Below, piece after piece: positions 25,636 to 34,501 of a stretch of 64,000 nucleotides of DNA. Source of the stretch: Kordia sp. SMS9 (lineage in GTDB: Bacteria; Bacteroidota; Bacteroidia; Flavobacteriales; Flavobacteriaceae); assembly GCF_003352465.1 (NCBI RefSeq), contig NZ_CP031153.1, positions 4,116,001 through 4,180,000 of the forward strand, given 5' to 3'. Within the stretch, counting starts at the first letter, position 1. Every line of letters starts with the position of its first letter. The translations under genes and the position numbers were made by a program. Below the pieces are notes generated by a model. It saw only the letters and a program-made list of their open reading frames with translations, did not search any database and was not told where the DNA came from.

Positions 25636-25665
25636 AACCGATGACTTTTTGTTGTCGGTTTTTTT
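25636..25665 (+). terminator. Terminator downstream of msrA
   Basis: AACCGATGAC (25636-25645), TTTTT loop, GTTGTCGGTT (25651-25660), T run. It lies 190 bp past msrA and 170 bp before the next gene. The bases after it are AT-rich with a possible TACATTTA -7 site near 25763. Confidence 0.75.
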
Positions 25666-25835
25666 GTGAAAATCATTTTAACAAGTCAATTCTTTATTAA
25701 TTGAACGCTTATTTGCAAAATACAACGCTTACAAAGTTATTTTCATTTATTAAATTACTTTTCCTACATTTATGATGTAATTACATACGAAAAACGCGTT
25801 TTTTCTATTTAACGAATTAAACACTTTAAAAACTC

Positions 25836-26762
25836 ATGAAGAAAAAAATGATCTCATTTGCTTCTTTAGGAATTGTATGTGCTACATTTTTCCTAAGTTG
25901 TGAATCTAACAACCAAGCTGCAGAAGAGCAATTAGATGCCGCTTTAGAAACACCTGCAAAAATTATTTCGAATGCAAAAGCAGCAACGTTATTCAATAAC
26001 GATCAACAAACGCGTTTGTCACAAATTGGAAAAGCCAATACACGATTTGAAGACAAAGCCATTCACTTTGATTTGGCAACATTAGAAAGTTACATCAAGC
26101 GTTTGGAAACTTTGGCTACTTCTAGAAACCTTCCAATTACAGGTGCGAGTTTTGTATTTGGTGCAGATGCCAACGGAAAAAGAACTGTTTTTTTAATGCC
26201 ATCTACACGAAATGCTGACTTGGATTATCAAGAATCATTTACGATTGAAAATGGACAATTTCTAACATTCAAACATGTAGATCCGTCGTTAAAACCACAA
26301 AATAATTCTCAAAACGACGAGAATTTAGTGCTTTCACCAAACGGTTATGTATCTTTTAATGAATCTGTTGTAATGTTTAACAACTATCAAGCACAATACA
26401 TTCAGCCATTTGCAAAGAAAGTCACTAAGGACTATTATACAAAAGCAGTTTGGTATTCGTTGGATGAACTTAAAGGTTATATACATTATCTCAAAAGAAA
26501 ATCACACAAACATAATTTAGCTATTACAGGAATTGATGTATTCTTTGGAGCATACAATAATGATCCAAGTTTAGAATTAAAATCGAACGCGCAAACCGTC
26601 TTTTTAGCGGCAAGTACGCAACAACAAACGATTGTGAATGTTACAGGGAAATCATTACAAAGCTTAACGCAAGAAGATTTATTTGCTAAAAATGATGAGA
26701 ACGTTAATGAAAGTTTAGCTTATAACATGGGGCAACTATCGCCACCGCCGCCAAGAGGATAA
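25836..26762 (+). CDS. Lipoprotein with a duplicated unknown domain and GQL-PPP tail (copy A)
   Basis: 308 aa. The signal peptide ends FLSC (Cys22). The mature protein is two tandem copies of a domain of about 100 residues. Copy 1 runs about 45-125 (LFNNDQQTR, KAIHFDLATLESYI, LPITGASFVFGA, TVFLMPST) and copy 2 about 170-265 (MFNNYQAQY, KAVWYSLDELKGYI, LAITGIDVFFGA, TVFLAAST). The C-terminus ends SLAYNMGQLSPPPPRG, a tail shared with two neighbours. I do not recognise the family. The domain looks like a small alpha/beta fold. Its envelope place suggests binding or sensing. Confidence 0.75.
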   Translation: MKKKMISFASLGIVCATFFLSCESNNQAAEEQLDAALETPAKIISNAKAATLFNNDQQTRLSQIGKANTRFEDKAIHFDLATLESYIKRLETLATSRNLPITGASFVFGADANGKRTVFLMPSTRNADLDYQESFTIENGQFLTFKHVDPSLKPQNNSQNDENLVLSPNGYVSFNESVVMFNNYQAQYIQPFAKKVTKDYYTKAVWYSLDELKGYIHYLKRKSHKHNLAITGIDVFFGAYNNDPSLELKSNAQTVFLAASTQQQTIVNVTGKSLQSLTQEDLFAKNDENVNESLAYNMGQLSPPPPRG

Positions 26763-26791
26763 TTATAACTTTTAATATCAGTATTATTTAA

Positions 26792-26825
26792 AAGTCGATT
26801 CAAGCTATTATGAATCGGCTTTTTT
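26792..26825 (+). terminator. Terminator after lipoprotein A
   Basis: AAGTCGATTCA (26792-26802), loop, TGAATCGGCTT (26811-26821), then T run. It is 30 bp after the stop. Confidence 0.85.
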
Positions 26826-26907
26826 ACTTTTTCTATAGAAAATATGACATTTATACATTGAAAACGGACATTCACACAACTTCTCGAAAACGATTGCGCA
26901 TTTTTCT

Positions 26908-26915
26908 TACTTTTG
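26908..26915 (+). promoter_or_regulatory. Possible -7 element for lipoprotein B
   Basis: TACTTTTG matches TAnnTTTG. It is 147 bp before the start codon, implying a long leader, and has no good -33 partner. Confidence 0.35.
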
Positions 26916-27061
26916 TTCTTGTAATTACATTCTAAGTCATGACTTTGTACCAAAAGTACTGACAAACAACTTAGTAAGATGTATTCTAATCTGTAAGTTG
27001 CTTTTATTCCACACAAAAGTGGAATTCCTAAGAGTACCAATAATATCGTAAACTAAATACC

Positions 27062-27997
27062 ATGAAGAAAAAAATGATTGCATTTGCTTCTATGGGATTG
27101 GTGTGTCTTACATTTTTCCTAAGCTGTAAAGCAAATGACCAAATTGATGAAGAACTCGTATCTTCTGTATTAGAAAAACCCGAAAAGATTATTTCTACTA
27201 AAGATGCGGCAATTCTTTTTACCAATGATCACCTCACTAGACTGTCTTCCATTGGAAAAGCTAGTACTACTTTTAAAGAGAAAGCTATTCATTTTGAATT
27301 GGCTGAACTCACAAAGTACTTTCAACATTTAGAAACAATAGCAACTACTAAAAATATTCCAATTACTGGAATTAGCTTTGTATTTGGCGCCACAAATGAT
27401 GGAAAGCGAACAACGTTTATGATGCCGTCCATCAGAAATGCACAACTCGATTATCAAGCATCATTTACTATTGAAAATGAACAAATCGTTCCTTTTGTAC
27501 ATATTGATGACTATGTAACAGCTAGAACAGTTTCCAATAATGATGAAAATTTGATCCTTTCTCCCAATGGCTATATTTCTTTTAATGAAGCTACAGTATT
27601 GTTTAATTCGTATCAAACAAAATATATAGAACGCATTGCGAAAAAAGTTAAAAGAGATTATTACACCAAAGCTGTTTGGTATTCGCTGGCAGAAATAAAG
27701 TCGTATATAAACTATTTACAAAGACAATCGCAAGCCTATAACTTGGAAATTACTGGCATTGATGTGTTTTTTGGTGTGTATGATACCAATCCAGACTTGG
27801 AATTAAAATCGAATGCACAAACCGTGTTTTTAACAGCCAATGCGCAAACACAAACAATCATTGATAGGAAAGCATCGCGTTTGAGCCATTTTTTACAAAA
27901 CGATTTTTTCCGCAAAGACACAGCTTCTGATGAAAGTGAAGATGAAAGTCTTGCTTATAATGAAGGACAACTTTGTCCTCCACCTAAAAATAATTAA
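27062..27997 (+). CDS. Lipoprotein with a duplicated unknown domain and GQL-PPP tail (copy B)
   Basis: 311 aa, a paralogue of the gene at 25836 over its whole length, with the same MKKKM...FLSC signal (Cys22), the two domain repeats (KAIHFELAELTKYF, IPITGISFVFGA and KAVWYSLAEIKSYI, LEITGIDVFFGV), and a tail SLAYNEGQLCPPPKNN. The tail here has a Cys in place of Ser. The two lipoproteins arose by gene duplication. They are separated by a terminator, so each can be expressed on its own. Confidence 0.75.
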   Translation: MKKKMIAFASMGLVCLTFFLSCKANDQIDEELVSSVLEKPEKIISTKDAAILFTNDHLTRLSSIGKASTTFKEKAIHFELAELTKYFQHLETIATTKNIPITGISFVFGATNDGKRTTFMMPSIRNAQLDYQASFTIENEQIVPFVHIDDYVTARTVSNNDENLILSPNGYISFNEATVLFNSYQTKYIERIAKKVKRDYYTKAVWYSLAEIKSYINYLQRQSQAYNLEITGIDVFFGVYDTNPDLELKSNAQTVFLTANAQTQTIIDRKASRLSHFLQNDFFRKDTASDESEDESLAYNEGQLCPPPKNN

Positions 27998-28216
27998 AAA
28001 AGTTTCCTCCAAGCCTATTTAATTACTTTTTTTAAAGCAACAATTCATTCCCAATTCTTCACTCCATATTGATTGTAGTCTTTTTCTTAACACTTTTCTT
28101 TTTACCACTTTATTAAAAAAGGGAAAAACACCCAATTTTAATTTTTTAATTTTTTTTCTACTAAGATTGACTAATTTTAGCATGAATTAAAAAAGACTAA
28201 CAAAACTACAACCCTT

Positions 28217-28900
28217 ATGAAAAATTTAGTACGTACAATTGTTCCTTTGGTATTAGGAGCAGTGATAGGATTCTTTATCTGCAAAGAATATTTCTGTGAA
28301 AAATCTCCTGTCGTTGAAAAAGAACCTAAAGGAATTATAACCGTAAATGAAGCCATTAATTTGCATGAAGCGTATGTTCAAAAATTAAATGATACTATGT
28401 ATCAAGACACTAACAATCCCGATTTTAAAGAAACACAATTCGTATGGTTTTCCATGGAAAAAATTCGTGATTATGTAAACTATTTAGATCATGTTGAAAA
28501 GGTAAATCCTAAAAATCCTAAAATATCTGGAATTCGCGTATATTTTGGAAAATATAATGAGCACAAGGAATACGAAGGACAACAAACTGTTTTCTTTACT
28601 CCAACAGTAGATACAAAGCTTGCAAAAGAAACCGATTATCCAAATATGAAAAATTTACCTTTTTATATTTTACCAAAAGAAGCTTCTTCTCCATTGGTAG
28701 GAAAATATAAAGTAATTAAACAATTATTGTTAGATGATCACCGACCATCTACGCGTGCAAATGATGCAAATGTATATTTGGGACATAAAGAATCGAAAGA
28801 AAAAATGGCTCAGAAATCTACCAATGCTAAAAATGGAGATGATGGTACTAGTTTATCATTTAATGAAGGGCAATTAAGTCCTCCACCTCCAAGAAATTAA
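28217..28900 (+). CDS. Membrane-anchored single-domain relative with GQL-PPP tail
   Basis: 227 aa. An N-terminal hydrophobic segment (about residues 5-21, IVPLVLGAVIGFFICK) lacks a lipobox, so it is probably a membrane anchor. One copy of the domain found twice in the lipoproteins follows (about 38-140: TQFVWFSMEKIRDYVNYL, ISGIRVYFGKY, QTVFFTPT). It ends SLSFNEGQLSPPPPRN. It is 18 bp before a seven-helix protein gene and 700 bp before a histidine kinase, so it may be the extracytoplasmic sensor part of that system (inference). Confidence 0.7.
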   Translation: MKNLVRTIVPLVLGAVIGFFICKEYFCEKSPVVEKEPKGIITVNEAINLHEAYVQKLNDTMYQDTNNPDFKETQFVWFSMEKIRDYVNYLDHVEKVNPKNPKISGIRVYFGKYNEHKEYEGQQTVFFTPTVDTKLAKETDYPNMKNLPFYILPKEASSPLVGKYKVIKQLLLDDHRPSTRANDANVYLGHKESKEKMAQKSTNAKNGDDGTSLSFNEGQLSPPPPRN

Positions 28901-28918
28901 ATAGCTAACAATTAATTA

Positions 28919-29575
28919 ATGATCAATAATATTCTAAAGAATTTTAGCCTTTATGCTGAAATAGTTACAGCTATCATTGCTAGTATTTATTACTATAAAT
29001 ACAAAAAATCACCCCTAAAGTATTTTTTAATACTACTATGGTATGTTGCTATTAATGAAAGCTTTGGATATTATTTAAGTATAACTTCAATTGAAAGTAA
29101 TGCAGTAATATTTAATATATATCATATTATAAATTTTACTGCATTACTTTTAATATATAGACAATTTATTGAAAATAAAATATATAAAAAGTACATTATA
29201 TATTTTATTTTTACTTATTTGATTTCTGTTATTATTAATGGATTTTATGAAAATTATCTAGAGTTTTCTCAAACGATACCATTTGTTATAGCTTCATGCT
29301 TTTTGATCATTAGTATATTATTTTATTTTATAGAAATATTGAAATCTGAACGAATTTTACAAGTGTCTAAAAATATATTATTTTGGATAAGTATAGGACT
29401 ATTACTATACCATATTGGTTATAGCCCTTACAAATTAATCAGAAGATATGAAGTTTTATCTTCGATAGAGGATACAAGCTTACGGTCACTTTTTTTTAGC
29501 TTAATTCTGATTTTAAATATTAGTTACATCATTGGTTTTGTTTATGGAGACAAAATAGATACAAAAGGAAAATAA
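28919..29575 (+). CDS. Polytopic membrane protein, about 7 helices
   Basis: 218 aa, nearly all hydrophobic, rich in Ile, Tyr and Phe. The DNA is even richer in A+T than its neighbours. I do not recognise a family. It lies 18 bp after the GQL-PPP protein and 18 bp before the histidine kinase. In flavobacteria such polytopic proteins often precede a kinase without its own sensor domain, so a role in signal reception is plausible. Confidence 0.65.
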   Translation: MINNILKNFSLYAEIVTAIIASIYYYKYKKSPLKYFLILLWYVAINESFGYYLSITSIESNAVIFNIYHIINFTALLLIYRQFIENKIYKKYIIYFIFTYLISVIINGFYENYLEFSQTIPFVIASCFLIISILFYFIEILKSERILQVSKNILFWISIGLLLYHIGYSPYKLIRRYEVLSSIEDTSLRSLFFSLILILNISYIIGFVYGDKIDTKGK

Positions 29576-29593
29576 TAATATAAAATTACCACC

Positions 29594-30349
29594 ATGCCAG
29601 ATACTGATAATGGAGCCTTTATTATTTCATTAATATTCATTCTATTAGTGGTTGTCATAATTGTACTTTTCTTAGTCTTCATCAAGCGAAAGAACAAACT
29701 CTTAGCTGAAAAACAACTAGCGCAACGCGAGTTTGAAAACGCCATTGCGGAAACGCAAATTGAAATTCGAGAGCAAACTTTGCGCAATATTAGTTGGGAA
29801 TTGCATGATAATATTGGACAATTACTGACCTTAGCCAAAATACAATTGCATCAATTGGGTGACTGCAATGAAGATATTTCTAGCGTAAGCGACACTATTT
29901 CAAAGAGTTTGACAGAGTTACGCGCACTTTCCAAATTGATCAATCCAGATGCATTGAAAAATATCATGCTACCCGAAGCTTTAAGTTTGGAAGTTGCACG
30001 TTTCAATCGTTTAAATTTTATCGAAGCTACGCTAACCATTGAAGGAGAAGAAAAAATAATTGATGATAAAGCTGAAATTATTCTGTTTCGTATCTTACAA
30101 GAGTTTTTCTCTAATACCATCAAACATGCAAAAGCTTCTAAATTGGACGTTTGGTTGACCTATACAGACACAACACTGACAATTACGGCGAAAGATAACG
30201 GAAAAGGCTTTGACAAATCTGAAGATACACCCAATAAAGGCATCGGATTGCTCAATATGAAAAGTAGAGGTAAATTGATTGGTGCAGAAATTGACCTCGA
30301 ATCGGAACTAGAAAAAGGAACGCAACTAACGATTATTCATTATCTTTAG
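29594..30349 (+). CDS. Sensor histidine kinase (HisKA_3 / NarX-like) with minimal sensor part
   Basis: 251 aa. Only about 8 residues precede the single membrane helix (about 9-30), so it has no extracytoplasmic sensor domain. The H box is WELHDNIGQ (His71), the N box FFSNTIKHAKAS, the G boxes DNGKGFD and GIGLLNM. It phosphorylates a LuxR-type regulator, encoded 107 bp downstream. The signal must come through another protein; the two genes just upstream are candidates. Confidence 0.9.
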   Translation: MPDTDNGAFIISLIFILLVVVIIVLFLVFIKRKNKLLAEKQLAQREFENAIAETQIEIREQTLRNISWELHDNIGQLLTLAKIQLHQLGDCNEDISSVSDTISKSLTELRALSKLINPDALKNIMLPEALSLEVARFNRLNFIEATLTIEGEEKIIDDKAEIILFRILQEFFSNTIKHAKASKLDVWLTYTDTTLTITAKDNGKGFDKSEDTPNKGIGLLNMKSRGKLIGAEIDLESELEKGTQLTIIHYL

Positions 30350-30456
30350 GTTTTTGGTTGTTATGTTGGTCACTTGGGTAAGCCATAAACCATTAAACAA
30401 TATATTAATAAAAGCTATTGGCAGATCGTCTTAGCTAAATCATAAAAACAAAAAAA

Positions 30457-31101
30457 TTGAAAACATATTCTGTTGTCATCGTTGAAGATCATGTATTGTT
30501 ATCACAAGCCATTGGTGGTTTGGTAGATTCGTTTGATCGTTTCAAAGTAAGCTATTTGTGTAAAAATGGCAAAGAACTCATTACGCGTTTGGAAAGAAAT
30601 AATTCAAAGGTTCCAGATATCGTGTTGATGGATATTAACATGCCATTGATGAACGGAATTGAAACCACAACCTACATAACAGAACATTTTCCAAATATTG
30701 ATGTGATAGGACTTTCTATTGAAGAAGACGAACGTACGATTATTCAAATGTTACGCGCTGGTGCCAAAGGATATTTGATGAAAGATGTGGAAAAAAGTGT
30801 GCTAGAAATGGCACTAAATGAAGTTGTAACGAACGGATTTTATCACTCAAAACACGTGACGAGTATCTTAATTGGTTCGCTGAGCGGAAAAGGAGGCTCG
30901 GGAACACGATTGAAAGAAAATGAAATTGAATTTATGAAGTTGGTTTGTACGGAAATGACCTATAAACAAATTGCCGATCAAATGTGTTTGAGTCCGAAAA
31001 CAATTGATGGCTACCGAGATGCACTGTTTGAAAAACTTGATGTGAAGAATAGAATCGGATTGGTAATTTATGCTATAAAAAATAAAATCTACTTGCCGTA
31101 G
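30457..31101 (+). CDS. LuxR/NarL-family response regulator
   Basis: 214 aa from a TTG start. The receiver domain has VIVEDHVLL (acidic pocket) and VLMDINMPLMNG with the phospho-acceptor Asp59. The C-terminal helix-turn-helix reads MTYKQIADQMCLSPKTIDGY. It is the partner of the kinase before it. Target genes are not known; the paralogous lipoproteins next door are candidates. Confidence 0.92.
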   Translation: MKTYSVVIVEDHVLLSQAIGGLVDSFDRFKVSYLCKNGKELITRLERNNSKVPDIVLMDINMPLMNGIETTTYITEHFPNIDVIGLSIEEDERTIIQMLRAGAKGYLMKDVEKSVLEMALNEVVTNGFYHSKHVTSILIGSLSGKGGSGTRLKENEIEFMKLVCTEMTYKQIADQMCLSPKTIDGYRDALFEKLDVKNRIGLVIYAIKNKIYLP

Positions 31102-31161
31102 TAATTGTTGTTAGTTGTTTTTTATGTTTATACTTAATAACCTATAAACTCATAAACCAAA

Positions 31162-32634
31162 TCACGATTTTTTATTCAACACAACATCACTGTACTTCGC
31201 GTTGATATTGATTTCACTTCCAGAATTTGCAGTTTTTTGATACCCACGAACAATGGTATTAAACTGTGTTTTATTTTTGGTTCCTTTGACCGTTTCCGGA
31301 TACGAAATGCTAGATTTTGAACCAATATAGTACAATTTAAACGCTGAAGACGGCAATTGAATACGTGCATCCGTATTTTCTAAAATAATGTCTAAGGTTT
31401 GAAAATTTTCTCCAATATTGTGAATCAACAAGTTTCCAAAAGTTCCACTGATAATTCCCTTCTCTCCTAGCGTTCCAACACTTACTTTGGAAGAATTGGA
31501 CATTAAATTGATATTTGTTACCGATTGCAAATCTACATTTTCTACAAAATTCACTTTTAAAGCGCCTTCGTTCCATTTGGTCACATGAACAGGTGCATAC
31601 GACGTTTCAATCGTCGTATTTGCACCTTCTATTACATTGGCATACAAAGCTGCGTGAGACAGCTTTGCATTCATATTTTCTCCAACAGAAGCAATCGTTA
31701 CTTCTCCATGACGCACATTGAGTTTTAACTTTGCTTTTTTAGGCATTTTAATTTTGATTTTCTTCTTTACTTTTAGATGTTTTCCATCTTTAGATAGAAA
31801 GAAAATATTGTCATCCGATCCATTAATTAGGTCAACCTTACCGTTTAATTGCAATGCTTTTACCTTTTCTAATTTTTCAAGGATTTTCTCTTTATTTTTT
31901 AGTACTTCCACTTGATATTTCTTAGCAGTTTTTAATGCTTCTTCATGGATTTTAGCTAATTCCTCTTTTTTGAGCGCATGCTTTTCGTAGAATTTTTCTA
32001 GTACTTTTTCACGTTCTTCTTGTTGTGCTTCAAACTTTTCCTTCCACTCTTCCATACCTTCTTTGAATTTTTTCTCATCAAAGCCAGATTTCCATTGCTC
32101 TTTCCACTTTTTCATATACGCATCACCGTCTTTTTTAAAAGCTTCGTAGTCAAACTTAATGTCTTCCATAGATTCCATAACAATCAGCGGCAATTCAGGT
32201 ACTTCAATAATCTCTGTGACTTCAGGGATTTCAGCAATTTCATCAATTTCAACTACGATTGGCATTTGGTTTTGCATGATGATTTGATCTGCCAAGACAA
32301 ATTCGCCTGAATTTCCAAATAATGAATGACTTCCCTTAGAGGTTACGGTTACTTTTTCACTGTTTCCAATGGCTTTAAAATTCCATCTTTCAAAGTATGC
32401 GTCTACTTCTTCTTGAGTGGCATCTTCTACTTCAATAGTCGCCGTGATCTCAACTTTATTTTTGTTCCAAGTATCAAATTCTACATCGGCATGAGACGTG
32501 CTAATATCTAAGGTAACGTCTTTGTTTACCGTAAAAACTTCTTTCTTTGTTCGTGTTTTTGATTGTGAATATCCAAAGCTTATGACCAATAAGGCGATGA
32601 GTAAACTTTGTATTCGTTTTGAATTATACATCAT
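31162..32634 (-). CDS. DUF4097-type beta-helix protein with coiled-coil insertion
   Basis: 490 aa with a signal peptide (ends SFGYSQ, about residue 23). Start and end parts (about 30-115 and 300-490) are the short beta strands of the DUF4097 fold, for example LDISTSHADVEFDTWNKNK-like and LRHGEVTIASVG-like stretches. Between them lies an insertion of about 150 residues rich in Glu, Lys and Trp (about 150-270) that should form a long helix. It is the third gene of an ECF sigma operon and probably a structural envelope protein or anti-sigma partner in the periplasm. Confidence 0.7.
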   Translation of the reverse strand: MMYNSKRIQSLLIALLVISFGYSQSKTRTKKEVFTVNKDVTLDISTSHADVEFDTWNKNKVEITATIEVEDATQEEVDAYFERWNFKAIGNSEKVTVTSKGSHSLFGNSGEFVLADQIIMQNQMPIVVEIDEIAEIPEVTEIIEVPELPLIVMESMEDIKFDYEAFKKDGDAYMKKWKEQWKSGFDEKKFKEGMEEWKEKFEAQQEEREKVLEKFYEKHALKKEELAKIHEEALKTAKKYQVEVLKNKEKILEKLEKVKALQLNGKVDLINGSDDNIFFLSKDGKHLKVKKKIKIKMPKKAKLKLNVRHGEVTIASVGENMNAKLSHAALYANVIEGANTTIETSYAPVHVTKWNEGALKVNFVENVDLQSVTNINLMSNSSKVSVGTLGEKGIISGTFGNLLIHNIGENFQTLDIILENTDARIQLPSSAFKLYYIGSKSSISYPETVKGTKNKTQFNTIVRGYQKTANSGSEININAKYSDVVLNKKS

Positions 32635-33208
32635 TTTCTGATTTTTTTAGTTCGTTTAATTTTTCCTTTAATTGGTATAGTAATTTTAGTCTAAATTGTA
32701 AATTGTCAATCATCGCATTGACTGTTTGCTCGTTAGGTCCAATATCCGTTAACTCTTGCTGCAATACTTTGTGTTCTTCATTCAATTGCGATAGTTTTTG
32801 CATGTAACTTTCAAACAATTGTTTCCCGATTTCTGAAACTTCTACTTGCGTCAATTCGTAATTAATACTAGCCACATAATAGTCTTCAATCTTTTTTAAA
32901 TCGGGTGAAATATCGCCCAAGCTTTTTGGAGAAGTTTTAGTAGCTTCTTTCGAATCTGTTTCTGCAATTGTGATAGTAGGATCAACTGAATCACCAGGTA
33001 ATTGTTGATAAATCATTATTCCTAAACTACAGATTAAAATCACTACTGCTGCTATTTTATAGAAAGAAAAGGATCGCTTTACCACTTTTTGTTCTTGTGG
33101 CAATTCCGCTTCCAATCGTTCTAAAAAACGGGCTTCGTGTCCATCAGACAATCCTTTTTTGATATGTAATTGTTCTTTTTTCAACAAATCTTTAATATCC
33201 TGTCCCAT
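32624..33208 (-). CDS. Putative anti-sigma factor
   Basis: 194 aa. A cytoplasmic N-terminus (about 1-50), one membrane helix (about 51-66) and a periplasmic helical part with long Leu/Glu/Lys heptads. It starts inside the end of the sigma gene (17-bp overlap) and ends inside the start of the DUF4097 gene (11-bp overlap), so the three are coupled. No zinc motif. Function is inferred from context. Confidence 0.7.
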   Translation of the reverse strand: MGQDIKDLLKKEQLHIKKGLSDGHEARFLERLEAELPQEQKVVKRSFSFYKIAAVVILICSLGIMIYQQLPGDSVDPTITIAETDSKEATKTSPKSLGDISPDLKKIEDYYVASINYELTQVEVSEIGKQLFESYMQKLSQLNEEHKVLQQELTDIGPNEQTVNAMIDNLQFRLKLLYQLKEKLNELKKSENDV

Positions 33209-33737
33209 GATTTCTCTTTTTTAATGCTTGTTGTAACTTCTTTTTCCCTCGTACTAATTGGGTGCGTGATGCGGTTGATGAAATACTTAATATTTCTGAA
33301 ATTTCTTGATGATCGTATCCTTCTAACAAGAATAAAATCACAACGACTCGGTATTTATCGGGCAGATTTTCTATGGCTGCTTTTACTTCTTCTAAAGTCG
33401 TTTCATCACTCGTTTCCCAATTCGTTTCGTCAGCAACTATTTCTAGCTGCGCTTCGTCAATAGTGATATAATAGTTTTGCTTTGCGCGCAATTTGTCTAA
33501 ACTTTTATTAATGACAATCTTTTTTAGCCAAGCTCCAAAACTTACTTCGCCAGTATATTGATCGATCTTTTGAAAAGCGTTGATGAATGCTTCTTGCATG
33601 GCATCTTCGGCATCTTCTGTATGTTTCAAAAATCGGTTGGCAACAATAAACATTCCTTCACAATACTGCCTGTACAGATGCAGTTGTGCTTTCCTGTCAT
33701 TTTGTTTACACTTTTCGATGAGCTCTATTTGAGACAT
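33192..33737 (-). CDS. ECF RNA polymerase sigma-70 factor (second)
   Basis: 181 aa. Region 2 contains TEDAEDAMQEAFINAF and FGAWLKKIVINKSLD; region 4 contains LPDKYRVVVILFLLEGYDHQ and QEISEILSISSTASRTQLVR as the helix-turn-helix. It is distinct from the first sigma in the window. An ECF-like promoter lies 48 bp upstream. Confidence 0.92.
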   Translation of the reverse strand: MSQIELIEKCKQNDRKAQLHLYRQYCEGMFIVANRFLKHTEDAEDAMQEAFINAFQKIDQYTGEVSFGAWLKKIVINKSLDKLRAKQNYYITIDEAQLEIVADETNWETSDETTLEEVKAAIENLPDKYRVVVILFLLEGYDHQEISEILSISSTASRTQLVRGKKKLQQALKKRNHGTGY

Positions 33738-33784
33738 ACTTTGGTTAGCTTTTTTGGTTTTGGTAATTGCTATACATTTTTAAA

Positions 33785-33810
33785 GACGTACGGTTTTTTA
33801 CAATGTGACA
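33785..33810 (-). promoter_or_regulatory. ECF-type promoter of the second sigma gene
   Basis: On the minus strand TGTCACA (33810-33804), a 15-nt spacer and CGTC (33788-33785) stand before the gene. The -10 part equals that of the first sigma; the -35 part differs in two bases and the spacer by one, so it may serve this sigma factor alone. Confidence 0.45.
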
Positions 33811-33964
33811 ATAATTTTTAAAAAAGTTTTTATTATTTGATTTTTATTTTGATAAACCCTTTGAATTTAATAGCTATCAAAAAGGCTTGAAACATGTCTG
33901 TTCTTTTTATTTGTAAAGTTTCATAATTTTTTTGAACTTTAGATTGTAAACCAATCAATATAGT

Positions 33965-34399
33965 ATGAATATTATTAATGCGCTTTACGGAAGTCAATAT
34001 TCCGAATTAAAAAATAAAAGTTACGATGTAAATAAAGGACGATTTTACGGCAATTTGCTATTGACTGCAATTATTATCATCTATCTTTTTATCGCGGTAA
34101 TTATTCTTAATTTTATTTCAGAAGATATTCTTGATGATCTTTTAAAACCTTTGCGTAGAATGTTTGGCAGAAGTATGGGCAAAGCTGCAAGTCAGATTGT
34201 AGCAATTCCGTTAATAGTAGTTATATATTTGATTGTGATGCTCCTTTTTGGTTCTAAAAAACGCTATGAAAAAAGCTATCAAATTTATGATAAAGCTTCG
34301 AAGGAAGAAAAAGATAGTGCCATGGGAAAATTGATTGGTATTTTTTTGATTGGCTTTTTATCCTTGGTCATTTTAGGAATTACTAGTTTGTTTCTTTAA
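33965..34399 (+). CDS. Small membrane protein, 144 aa
   Basis: Three hydrophobic stretches (about residues 30-52, 77-95 and 124-143) with a basic loop (RRMFGRSMGKAAS) between the first two. I do not recognise the family. It is divergent from the second sigma gene and convergent with the EF-G paralogue, so it stands alone. Confidence 0.65.
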   Translation: MNIINALYGSQYSELKNKSYDVNKGRFYGNLLLTAIIIIYLFIAVIILNFISEDILDDLLKPLRRMFGRSMGKAASQIVAIPLIVVIYLIVMLLFGSKKRYEKSYQIYDKASKEEKDSAMGKLIGIFLIGFLSLVILGITSLFL

Positions 34400-34460
34400 A
34401 TCGAGTTGGGAGACTTGAATAAGCGCTGTTTTGAATACGTAATTGACTCTTTGTTATAAA

Positions 34461-34489
34461 GTTAACGCGAGTCAAAGACTCGCGCTAAC
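34461..34489. terminator. Bidirectional hairpin between convergent genes
   Basis: GTTAACGCGAGTC (34461-34473), AAA loop, GACTCGCGCTAAC (34477-34489): one mismatch in 13 pairs. There is no good T run on either side. It sits between the 144-aa gene and the end of the EF-G paralogue, and probably ends one or both transcripts. Confidence 0.6.
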
Positions 34490-34501
34490 ATATCTAGAAA
34501 A

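Noticed and set aside
28001..28216. Possible small gene in the AT-rich gap before the anchored GQL-PPP protein
   Set aside because: Only short frames without a start context; nothing I can support beyond a possible TAATTTTA -7-like site near 28170.
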